From Streptomyces hokutonensis (GTDB taxonomy: Bacteria; Actinomycetota; Actinomycetes; Streptomycetales; Streptomycetaceae), in NCBI RefSeq assembly GCF_000376565.1, contig NZ_BARG01000042.1, positions 120,146 through 184,145 on the forward strand: a stretch of DNA of 64,000 nt, read 5' to 3'. Shown here in pieces: positions 32,818-39,885 of this stretch (positions are counted from its first letter, which is position 1; every line of letters starts with the position of its first letter). The notes beneath the pieces are model-generated. The model saw only the letters and a list, made by a program, of their open reading frames with translations. It was not told the DNA's origin and did not search any database. Both the position numbers and the translations under genes were made by a program.

Positions 32818-33558
32818 TCACAGCAGGTGGCAGCCGCCGTCCACGTACACCACCTGGCCGGTGGTGTACGTGGCGTCGACGAGGTGCCGTACGGCCGTCG
32901 CGACGTCCTCGGGTACTCCCACCCGGCGCAACGGCGCGTTCTGCCGTACGTACTCCGCGATCGGCGCGAAGAAGGCGTCGTCCGCCGTCCACGGGGTCTC
33001 GATGAGGCTGGGAGCCACGGCGTTGACCCGGACCTCGGGACCCACCGCCTTCGCCAGCAGTCGCGTCATGTGCTCGACGGCGGCTTTGCTCACCGCGTAC
33101 GGGACGGAACTGCCCGCGGTCCGGCTGCCGGCGATGGACGAGACGTTGACCACGGCACCGGCACGGGTCCGCGCCAGGTGCGGCATCGCCGCCACCGTGG
33201 TCTGCCAGGTGCCGATCACGTTGAGGTCCAGGATGTCGCGCCACACCGCGGGGGTGGCCGCTTCCAGGTCCCGGTGCGCGATGGCCCGGGTACGGCCCGC
33301 GCTGTTCACCAGCACGTCCAGCCTGCCGAAGTGCCCCACCACGGTGGAGACCAGGTCCCGGGACTCGCCCTCGTCCGATACGTCGGCCCGTACGTAGATC
33401 GCGTCGGGCAGTGTCGCGGCCACCTTCTCGCCCGCCTCCACGGAACTCGACGAGTTCACCGCCACCCGGTAGCCGTCCTCGGCCAGTCGCCGGACGATCG
33501 CCTCTCCGATCCCCGAGGAGGATCCGGTCACGAGGGCGACGGGACCACCCGCGGCCAT
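32818..33558 (-). CDS. SDR oxidoreductase (tailoring reductase)
   Basis: 246 residues. Classical SDR with cofactor motif TGSSSGIG (11-18), NSAGRTR, catalytic serine in VVNVSSIAG, and the YxxxK pair in VPYAVSKAA. The C-terminal TGQVVYVDGG is also present. Its ATG overlaps the ketoreductase stop (ATGA), so it is coupled to the polyketide ketoreductase. Possible roles include the second, stereo-defining ketoreduction in pyran-ring formation (as RED-type SDRs do in benzoisochromanequinone pathways), but sequence alone does not prove it. Confidence 0.92.
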   Translation of the reverse strand: MAAGGPVALVTGSSSGIGEAIVRRLAEDGYRVAVNSSSSVEAGEKVAATLPDAIYVRADVSDEGESRDLVSTVVGHFGRLDVLVNSAGRTRAIAHRDLEAATPAVWRDILDLNVIGTWQTTVAAMPHLARTRAGAVVNVSSIAGSRTAGSSVPYAVSKAAVEHMTRLLAKAVGPEVRVNAVAPSLIETPWTADDAFFAPIAEYVRQNAPLRRVGVPEDVATAVRHLVDATYTTGQVVYVDGGCHLL

Positions 33559-34343
33559 CAGTAGTTGCCCAGTCCGCCGCAGACGTTGAGTGCCTGCGCG
33601 GTCACGGCCGCGGCGTCGTCCCCGACCAGGTACTCGACCATCGCCGCCACCTCGCGCGGCTCCACGTAGCGGCCCATCGGGACGCGCGCCGTGATCCGGT
33701 CGAAGGTCTCCTGCTCACTCACGCCCCAGATGCCCGCGTAGTGCTCGCGCACCCGTTCCGCCATCGGTGTCTCGACGAATCCCGGGCAGACGGCGTTGAC
33801 CGTGATCCCGGTACGGGCCAGTTCGAGTCCCAGGGCCTTGGTGAAGCCGACCACGCCGTGCTTCGAGGCGGAGTACGGGGCGGCATGGACCACACCCTGT
33901 TTTCCCCCGGTGGAGGCGATGTTGATGATCCGGCCGCGCCCCCGCTCCCGCATCCCACCGGTGGTCAGCACCTCCTTCGTCATCAGGAAGACGCCGGTGA
34001 GATTGATGGTGATCACGTCGTTCCACAGCTCGTCCGGGATCTCCGCGGTGGCACCACCTCCGCTCCGGCCCGCGTTGTTGACCAGGATGTCGACCGGTCC
34101 GTAGCGATCCACCGCCGCGCGCACGTATCCGCGTATCTGCTCGGGGTCGGCGACGTCGCAGACCGTGGCGTCGACGTCGTGCCCCCGGTCGCGCAGCTCC
34201 TTGACGGTGGCCGTGAGCCGGGCCTCGTCCCGGGCGCAGAGGAAGACCCGGGCGCCCAGCCCGGCCAGCCGTTCGGCGATCTCCAGACCTATGCCACTGG
34301 TCGCTCCGGTCACCAGCGCCACCGGCGATGCGGTCGCGGTCAT
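33558..34343 (-). CDS. Polyketide C9 ketoreductase (ActIII-like)
   Basis: 261 residues, the same length as ActIII and clearly very similar: VALVTGATSGIGLEIA, ASTGGKQGVVHAAPYSAS, VVGFTKALGLELARTG, VNAVCPGFVETPMA and TAQALNVCGGLGNY at the end. Catalytic N114, S144, Y157 and K161 are in place. It reduces the C9 carbonyl of the nascent octaketide with NADPH. The loop that in ActIII reads PGG (94-96) is SGG here. The ATG at 34343 has GGAGGG just upstream. It is the first gene of the leftward operon and divergent from the SnoaL-like gene. Confidence 0.96.
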   Translation of the reverse strand: MTATASPVALVTGATSGIGLEIAERLAGLGARVFLCARDEARLTATVKELRDRGHDVDATVCDVADPEQIRGYVRAAVDRYGPVDILVNNAGRSGGGATAEIPDELWNDVITINLTGVFLMTKEVLTTGGMRERGRGRIINIASTGGKQGVVHAAPYSASKHGVVGFTKALGLELARTGITVNAVCPGFVETPMAERVREHYAGIWGVSEQETFDRITARVPMGRYVEPREVAAMVEYLVGDDAAAVTAQALNVCGGLGNY

Positions 34344-34376
34344 GTGCCCTCCGTATGTCGTGGCCGTTGGGTTCCG

Positions 34377-34480
34377 TCGAGCCTCCTGGAATCCGGTCGA
34401 GCCACGCTGGAGGGAGCTTGGAGTGGCCCCGGCCGCCCTCCACCCGTACTCCAGTGGGCCGGCCGAGCATGTCCCGAGCC
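34377..34480. promoter_or_regulatory. Candidate SARP-binding heptamers between divergent KR and SnoaL-like genes
   Basis: Two exact TCGAGCC heptamers (34377-34383 and 34397-34403), then CCGAGCA (34463-34469) and CCGAGCC (34474-34480), the last two 11 bp apart. SARP regulators bind TCGAGC-like heptamers in 11-bp register. The copies at 34397, 34463 and 34474 are all multiples of 11 bp apart, while the 34377 copy is off register by 20 bp. A SARP gene lies 1 kb away. Confidence 0.4.
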
Positions 34481-34511
34481 CATCCGGTCCCAGGAAACAG
34501 GAGGCACCCAG

Positions 34512-34970
34512 GTGAGCGAGACCAACGTCGTACCCGAGACCGACGTCGTACCCGCCGTACCCGGCGAACTTCTCGTACGCGTGCAGCACTTCTACGCGCA
34601 CCAGATGCAGGCACTGGACGGCGGCCGGTTCGAGGACTACGCGGCGACCTTCACCAAGGACGGGGAGTTCCAGCACTCCCCGCAGGCGGAACCGGCCGTC
34701 GGACGGGACGGGATCACCGCCGAGCTGGTCGCCTTCCACAAGCGCTTCGACAACGACCCGGTGCGGCGCAGGCACTGGTTCAACCACATCGCACTCACGG
34801 AGCAGGCCGACGGGTCCTACCGGTCCAGGGTGTACGCGCTGGTGGTGACGGTCCGCCCGGGCGGCAAACCGGAGATCGCCCCGAGCTGCGTCGTCAACGA
34901 CGTGCTGGTGATCGAGGGCGACACCGTACTGACCAGGTCCCGGTGCGTCGAGCACGACCAGATGTTCTGA
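34512..34970 (+). CDS. SnoaL-like / NTF2-fold protein
   Basis: 152 residues with a cone-shaped alpha+beta (NTF2) pattern: VQHFYAHQMQALDGGRFEDYAATFTKDGEFQHSP, RRRHWFNHIALTEQADGSYRSRVYALVV and a C-terminal CVVNDVLVIEGDTVLTRSRCVEHD. In aromatic polyketide clusters such proteins act as cyclases (SnoaL), hydroxylases or dehydratases. It also resembles the ring-hydroxylating dioxygenase beta subunit, but no alpha subunit is nearby. GTG at 34512 has AGGAGG 8 nt upstream. It would be controlled from the same divergent region as the ketoreductase operon. Confidence 0.85.
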   Translation: MSETNVVPETDVVPAVPGELLVRVQHFYAHQMQALDGGRFEDYAATFTKDGEFQHSPQAEPAVGRDGITAELVAFHKRFDNDPVRRRHWFNHIALTEQADGSYRSRVYALVVTVRPGGKPEIAPSCVVNDVLVIEGDTVLTRSRCVEHDQMF

Positions 34971-35057
34971 CGCGGTGGGCCGTGGACGTGGTGAACGCTG
35001 ACGGCCGTCGAACGTGCTCGGCAGCACACCCTTCCCCGCCCTGCCGCGCGCAGGCGG

Positions 35058-35515
35058 TTCCACGCCTCCCGGCTGCTCGTCCGGCGCCTGCTCGGTGAGC
35101 TGCTCGACATCCGCTGTCCTGACGTACGGCTCGACCGCACCGCACTCGCCGCTCCGGTGCTGCCGAACCTGCCGGCAGTGCGGACCACTGGGGGTGGAGC
35201 CGGCGGGGCGCCGCGTCCTGCCCGAGCCGGCTCAACGGATCTGCACCCCACGGGACCTGGCCGTCGTCGCCGCGCTCGACGCGACCGGACACGAGGACGG
35301 CTTCCTCCGGCTCCGGCCCCTGAAGGAGGCATACGTCAAGGCACTGGGTACAGGGCTGCGCGTACCGTTGCGCGGGCGCGGCTTCGACTTCGCCGGCTTC
35401 GACGGGCCGGGCCCGGGCGGCCCGGGCGGCTGGTCGTTCGCCGCCCGGGCCGTCCGGCTCGGTCCCGCGTCCCGTCTCGTCGGCGCGGCGGCCGTGGTGT
35501 CAGCCCGCGAGCCGC
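35058..35515 (+). pseudogene. Sfp-type 4'-phosphopantetheinyl transferase, broken
   Basis: One frame from 35058 reads FHASRLLVRRLLGELLDI then PDVRLDRTA, the N-terminal part of an Sfp-type PPTase. Further on, another frame reads GPLGVEPAGRRVLPEPAQR, LRLRPLKEAYVKALGTGL (the signature KEAYVKxxGxGL) and FDFAGFDG...WSFAARAV. The central region with the VSHS-type substrate-binding motif is missing and the two parts are out of frame. There is also no N-terminal start. Its end runs into the 3' end of the convergent SARP gene. ACP activation must therefore come from a PPTase elsewhere. Confidence 0.75.
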
Positions 35516-36306
35516 AGGGCCGACGCCCGGTCGGTGTCCAGGAGGGGATCCCCGTCGAGCACCGCCCGGTGCAACCGCTGAAGGCGGGGGCTGGGCTCCA
35601 CGCCCAGCTCCGCGTTCAGCTGGTCACGCAGTTGCCGGAACTCCTCCAGCGCCCGCCAGGGGCTGCCCGCGCGGTAGAGGGCGATCATGAGCTGGGCGCG
35701 CAGACTCTCGTTCAGTGGATGACGAGCGGTCAGCACACGGAGCTCGGGAATCAGCGAGGTGTGCCGGCCGAGGCGGAGATCCGCCTCGATCCGCTGCTCG
35801 AGCGCCGTCGTCCGGGCCTCTGCCATGCCGATGGCTTCGAGCTCGAGCACCAGCCCCTTGGGCACATCGGCCAGGACCGGACCGCGCCAGAGCGCCAGAG
35901 CCTTCCCCAGCAGCAGGGCGGCGGAGCGCGCGTCCCCGGCCTCCAGAGCCCTCGAACCGCACGCCAGCGAGTCCTGGAACTGGGTGAGATCGTGGCCCTG
36001 ATCGGACGGGATCAGACGGTAGCCGCCGTAGGAGGTGGACAGGACGTCCCTGGGTGACACATCACCGTCACCGTCCAGGGCCTCGCCTATCTTTCGGCGC
36101 AACTGGAGGATGTACGTCTGCAGAGTCGTCGAAGCGCTGCGTGGCACCGAGTCCCCCCAGACCTCCTCGATCAGCGTGTCGACCGGAACGGCACGGCCGG
36201 GCCGGAGTGCCAGCAACGCGAGGATCTGCCGGGGCTTGCCCGCCGTGGGGACGATGGACCTGCCGTTGTACTCGACGGCGAGTGGACCCAAGACACATAT
36301 CCGCAT
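35500..36306 (-). CDS. SARP-family pathway activator (ActII-ORF4/RedD type)
   Basis: 268 residues. The N-terminal OmpR-type winged-helix spans about 1-95 (MRICVLGPLAVEYNGRSIVP, GKPRQILALLALRPGRAVPVDTLIEEVWGDSVPRSASTTLQTYILQLRRKIG), followed by a bacterial transcriptional activation domain (BTAD) at about 100-250. The small two-domain layout is that of cluster-situated activators of aromatic polyketides. ATG 36306 directly starts the conserved MRI sequence, with GGAGAGAG upstream. No TTA codon was noticed in it. It is divergent from the ActIV-like cyclase gene, and a 23-bp dyad lies between them. Expected to activate the PKS promoters. Confidence 0.94.
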   Translation of the reverse strand: MRICVLGPLAVEYNGRSIVPTAGKPRQILALLALRPGRAVPVDTLIEEVWGDSVPRSASTTLQTYILQLRRKIGEALDGDGDVSPRDVLSTSYGGYRLIPSDQGHDLTQFQDSLACGSRALEAGDARSAALLLGKALALWRGPVLADVPKGLVLELEAIGMAEARTTALEQRIEADLRLGRHTSLIPELRVLTARHPLNESLRAQLMIALYRAGSPWRALEEFRQLRDQLNAELGVEPSPRLQRLHRAVLDGDPLLDTDRASALRLAG

Positions 36307-36421
36307 GGTCTCTCTCCATTCGTGCGATCTCGTGGGGCAAGGCACAGCCGCAGAGTGACACTGAGTGCCAGATCAGTTCCAGGGCGTGTCGCACGAGTTC
36401 GCCAATGCAGTCCACACGGCT

Positions 36422-36444
36422 CACATATGCGTTTCGCATATGTG
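36422..36444. promoter_or_regulatory. 23-bp dyad between SARP and cyclase genes
   Basis: CACATATGCG-TTT-CGCATATGTG is a perfect 10-bp inverted repeat with a 3-bp spacer, unusually AT-rich for this genome, 115 bp upstream of the SARP start and about 100 bp upstream of the cyclase start. Two shorter palindromes, GTTGCAAC (36455-36462) and GTTGCGCAAC (36492-36501), follow. It is a likely binding site for a dimeric regulator of the pathway activator. Confidence 0.65.
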
Positions 36445-36542
36445 CTGCTGGGGCGTTGCAACGACCGGTGCCGGCCTCAAGCGGGCCTCCAGTTGCGCAA
36501 CCGACGATGTGCGACGTCCAGGATGCGCACGAGGGAGCCCAC

Positions 36543-37472
36543 ATGACCGAAGTCGTCGAAGGAGTCGTCGAGAAACTCGCGCCCCGGCTCGAGGAGGTCG
36601 CCGACGGGATCTTCGCCCATCTGCAACCGGACGGCGGCTGGTGTCTCAACAACGCCGGCCTGATCGTCTCCCGCGGCCGGTCGGCCCTGGTGGACACGGC
36701 CGCCACCGAGGCACGCGCACGCGCTCTGCGCGAAGCCGTGCTCGGCGTGACGCCCACTCCGCCGCGGACCGTGATCAACACCCATTCCCACGGAGATCAC
36801 ACCTTCGGCAACTTCCTCTTCCCCGAAGCTGTCGTGGTCGGCCACGAGCGGACCCGTACCGAGATGGACACGGTCGGTCTGCATCTCACCGGGCTGTGGC
36901 CCGACGTGTGCTGGGGCGGCGTCGAAGTCGTCCTCCCCGAGGTGACGTTCCGGGAGAGGCTGACCCTGCACATCGGCGGGACGACGGCGGAACTGCTCTG
37001 CCTGGGGCCCGCGCACACCGCGGCGGACACCGTGGTGTGGCTGCCCGCACAGCGCGTGCTGTTCACCGGTGACCTGGTGATGTCCGGCGTGACCCCCTTC
37101 TGCCCGATGGGCTCGGTGGCCGGCTCCGTGGAGGCCATCGCCGTACTGCGGTCGCTCGGTGCCCGCACCGTGGTGACGGGGCACGGACCGGTGGGCGGCA
37201 CCGAGGTGCTCGACTCGGCCGAAGGCTATCTCCGTCTCGTCCAGCGACTGGCACGCGAGGGGACCGCGGCAGGACTCACACCACTGGAGACCGCCCGGGA
37301 GGCGGACCTGGGCCCGTACGGCGAGTGGATCGACGCCGAACGGCTGGTGCCCAACCTGCACCGTGCGTACGCCGAGGAACGGGGCCAGGCCGTCGGGGAC
37401 GCCGCGGAGATGCCTGCTCTGTTCGCCGAGATGGTGGAGTTCCACGGCGGGCTCCCGGCCTGTCACGCCTGA
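36543..37472 (+). CDS. MBL-fold polyketide cyclase/thioesterase (ActIV-like)
   Basis: 309 residues of metallo-beta-lactamase fold. The metal ligand motif HSHGDH lies in NTHSHGDHTFGNFLFPEA (about residue 80), with further ligands in LGPAHTAADTVVWLPAQRVLFTGDLVMSGV and VTGHGPVGG. In the actinorhodin pathway the MBL-fold protein ActIV closes the second ring and releases the bicyclic intermediate, and the size and context here match. GAGGGAG precedes the ATG at 36543. It is divergent from the SARP and convergent, with a 10-bp overlap, with the flavin reductase. Confidence 0.9.
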   Translation: MTEVVEGVVEKLAPRLEEVADGIFAHLQPDGGWCLNNAGLIVSRGRSALVDTAATEARARALREAVLGVTPTPPRTVINTHSHGDHTFGNFLFPEAVVVGHERTRTEMDTVGLHLTGLWPDVCWGGVEVVLPEVTFRERLTLHIGGTTAELLCLGPAHTAADTVVWLPAQRVLFTGDLVMSGVTPFCPMGSVAGSVEAIAVLRSLGARTVVTGHGPVGGTEVLDSAEGYLRLVQRLAREGTAAGLTPLETAREADLGPYGEWIDAERLVPNLHRAYAEERGQAVGDAAEMPALFAEMVEFHGGLPACHA

Positions 37473-37975
37473 ACCGTCTTCTCGGCCGTCCCGTCCCACG
37501 ACCGGAACGTCCCCTGCTGGTACAGCACCGGTCGACGGGGGTGCAGGTGTACGGCCTCCATGTGCCCGATGAGCACATGGTGGTCGCCCGCCTCCACCAC
37601 GCGGTCCAGGGTGCACTCCGCGTACGCCAGGACACCGCGGTCCAGGACCGGTACCTCGCGCACCACCTCGCTCGGAAACCACGGCAGTCCCACGAACTTG
37701 TCGACGGCCCGGCTCGCGAAGACCCGGGCCGTCTCCTCACCGTCGTCCGCGAGCAGGTGCAGCACGAAGGCCCGCCACGACAGAAGCGACGGCAGGCTGC
37801 GGGAGCGCCCGTCCACGCACACGAGAAGCAGCGGCGGTTGCGGCGAGACCGCGGCGAAGGCGTTGCAGGTGAACCCCTGAGGCCGCCCGTTGGAATCGAC
37901 CGTGGTCACCACCGCCACCGCCGTGGGGATCGATCCGAAGAACTCCCGGAAATCCGCAGGCTCCACCCGAGTCAT
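37463..37975 (-). CDS. Flavin reductase (ActVB-like) for two-component monooxygenase
   Basis: 170 residues. It has the flavin-reductase-like FMN-binding split barrel: FREFFGSIPTAVAVVTTVD, GRPQGFTCNAFAAVSPQPPLLLVCVD, VDKFVGLPW and the C-terminal VLIGHMEAVHLHPRRPVLYQQGTFR. It supplies FMNH2 or FADH2 to a partner oxygenase, most likely the acyl-CoA-dehydrogenase-fold hydroxylase at 24431. GGAGG lies 5 nt before the ATG at 37975. Taken here as the right edge of the polyketide cluster. Confidence 0.92.
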   Translation of the reverse strand: MTRVEPADFREFFGSIPTAVAVVTTVDSNGRPQGFTCNAFAAVSPQPPLLLVCVDGRSRSLPSLLSWRAFVLHLLADDGEETARVFASRAVDKFVGLPWFPSEVVREVPVLDRGVLAYAECTLDRVVEAGDHHVLIGHMEAVHLHPRRPVLYQQGTFRSWDGTAEKTVQA

Positions 37976-38192
37976 GCCGCCTCCGCACCAGTTCTGTGGC
38001 CGACCGAGCCGCTCCCGACCGCCCCTCAGAGCCTCACGTCCGTCGATGGAGGTGCGGTGGAGGGCCACTCGCGCCTCGGGGTGGAGGCCGGCGACGGTGA
38101 GGGCCGGTGAAGGATCAGTGGGGGCGGTGAAGGTGACGGATGCCCCGCGCGTTACGGTGTCGTGTTCATGTCGCGCACCTATGGGGGGTTTG

Positions 38193-39725
38193 ATGCGGCG
38201 AACCACGGCGGCCGCGAGTGTCGTCACCATGCTCGTGCCGCTTCTCCTGGCCGGCGCTTCCACAGTGTCGGCCGCAGCCAATGGCTCACTCACCGTCAGG
38301 ACGCTGGACCGGAGCGGCAAGCCGGTCTACGCCCAGGTGGCGGTCTACAACACGAGGACGAACGACTTCCGCTTCGTCGAGGGCAACAAGAAGACGTCGC
38401 TGCCCAACGGCAGTTACGAGCTCGCCACCTCCTTCACCGGCGGCAACGGCGAGGACGGCATCGTCGGCGGCCACAGTGTGAAGGTCTCCGGGGCGACGAC
38501 GACCACGTTCGACGCCCGGAAGGGCCACGCGGTCAAGGTCTCGATCAGTCCCAGCCCGGGCAGCGGATACGACCGCACGGTCAGCGCGGCGGTCTGCGCC
38601 ACCGACAACAGCCCGGCGACCATGAGCACGTCGGCCGCGCCGGGCGACCTGTACGTCATCCCGAACAGCAGCAAGGCGTACGAGCTGGCCTACGGCACCA
38701 CGTACACACCGCGGTCGACGACCGGCGGCGACTTCTGGCTGGCCTCCGCCACGCACAGCCGCGGCGTGCCGTCCGGGGTGTCCGCGACACTCAGGAAGTC
38801 GGGGCTGACCACCCTCAAGGTGTACGCGCGTTCCGGTCCCGACAGCGGACAGGCGCGGTTCTCGTTCAACGGCGCGCCGGCGAGCGGCTCCGACTGCTCG
38901 TCGTCCATGGACATCCTCGACATCCAGCGCGACCTGCCCAACTCCTTCGGCGTCCACGTCCCGGCCGGCCAGTGGACAGTGGGTCAGGAGGGCAACGACT
39001 TCATCTACGGCGGGTCCCACACGTACGCGGCCGGCAAGACCGCCACGCTGGCCCTCGGCCACGCGGTGTGGGGGCCCGGCGGGCAGTTGCCGTACACCTG
39101 GTACCACCAGCTGTACTTCGGGGCCGACAACCCGTTCGCCGACCCGGTGCTGACGGCGGGCGGGATCCTGGCCTCCGGCACGGTGAAGCTGACGCACGCG
39201 GGCAGGACGCTCTACTCGCACAAGTACAGCCCCTCGCAGCAGGACGGCGCGCAGCCGCGGATCCCGGGGTCGGGCTGGTACACGATCACCGAAACCGGTC
39301 ACCGCGACCATCTGCCGGCCGGCTCGCTGTCGACCTCCTCCAGCCTCTCCCTGCACTTCTACGCCGACGCCGGCAAGAACCAGCAGATCCGCGCCTACAT
39401 CACCCGGTTCTCGCCCGGGGCACTGAACTCCAGGAACCAGGCGGCCGCCGGGTCGACCACGACCGTCGGCCTGGGCATGCAGCGCGACGGCACGGGCGAC
39501 AGCACGATCGGCCGGCTGTCGGACAGCGTGAAGTCCGTACGCGCCTGGTACACCACCGACAACGGCTCCACCTGGCACGCCGTCACCGCGAAGCTGTCCG
39601 GCGGCAAGTGGACCACCGCCGTCCACAACCCGGCCGCCGGCCGCGTCGGCCTGCGCTCGACCGTCACCGACACCCACGGCGACAGTTCGACGACCACGGT
39701 GTACAACGCGTACGCCGTGGGCTGA
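38193..39725 (+). CDS. Large secreted protein of unknown function
   Basis: 510 residues. Signal peptide at about 1-28 (MRRTTAAASVVTMLVPLLLAG...TVSAAAN). The mature part is Ser/Thr/Gly-rich and beta-strand-like throughout. Its N-terminal segment resembles a carboxypeptidase-regulatory or Cna-B-like strand domain (LTVRTLDRSGKPVYAQVAVYN, LPNGSYELAT). The C-terminal DNGSTWHAVTAKL...TDTHGDSSTTTVYNAYAVG is common at the ends of secreted Streptomyces peptidases and sugar-binding proteins. No catalytic motif was recognised. ATG 38193 is preceded by GGGGGG, and an in-frame ATG at 38181 is possible. Single-gene transcript with its own terminator. Confidence 0.85.
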   Translation: MRRTTAAASVVTMLVPLLLAGASTVSAAANGSLTVRTLDRSGKPVYAQVAVYNTRTNDFRFVEGNKKTSLPNGSYELATSFTGGNGEDGIVGGHSVKVSGATTTTFDARKGHAVKVSISPSPGSGYDRTVSAAVCATDNSPATMSTSAAPGDLYVIPNSSKAYELAYGTTYTPRSTTGGDFWLASATHSRGVPSGVSATLRKSGLTTLKVYARSGPDSGQARFSFNGAPASGSDCSSSMDILDIQRDLPNSFGVHVPAGQWTVGQEGNDFIYGGSHTYAAGKTATLALGHAVWGPGGQLPYTWYHQLYFGADNPFADPVLTAGGILASGTVKLTHAGRTLYSHKYSPSQQDGAQPRIPGSGWYTITETGHRDHLPAGSLSTSSSLSLHFYADAGKNQQIRAYITRFSPGALNSRNQAAAGSTTTVGLGMQRDGTGDSTIGRLSDSVKSVRAWYTTDNGSTWHAVTAKLSGGKWTTAVHNPAAGRVGLRSTVTDTHGDSSTTTVYNAYAVG

Positions 39726-39735
39726 GGACCGAGGA

Positions 39736-39768
39736 CCGGCTGTGCCGCCACCGCGGCGGCACAGCCGG
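39736..39768 (+). terminator. Intrinsic hairpin after the secreted-protein gene
   Basis: 14-bp perfect arms (CCGGCTGTGCCGCC / GGCGGCACAGCCGG) with loop ACCGC, 10 bp after the stop at 39725. Confidence 0.88.
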
Positions 39769-39885
39769 GTCCGGACCAGTCGGGTCAACCAGCCCGCCGC
39801 TCAAGGAAGTTGGCCACCGGAACGGGCGGCCCGCGAGGGTACTTCCGGTGTCGGGCGGGGAATGGCACCCACGGAGGTGGGGCCG

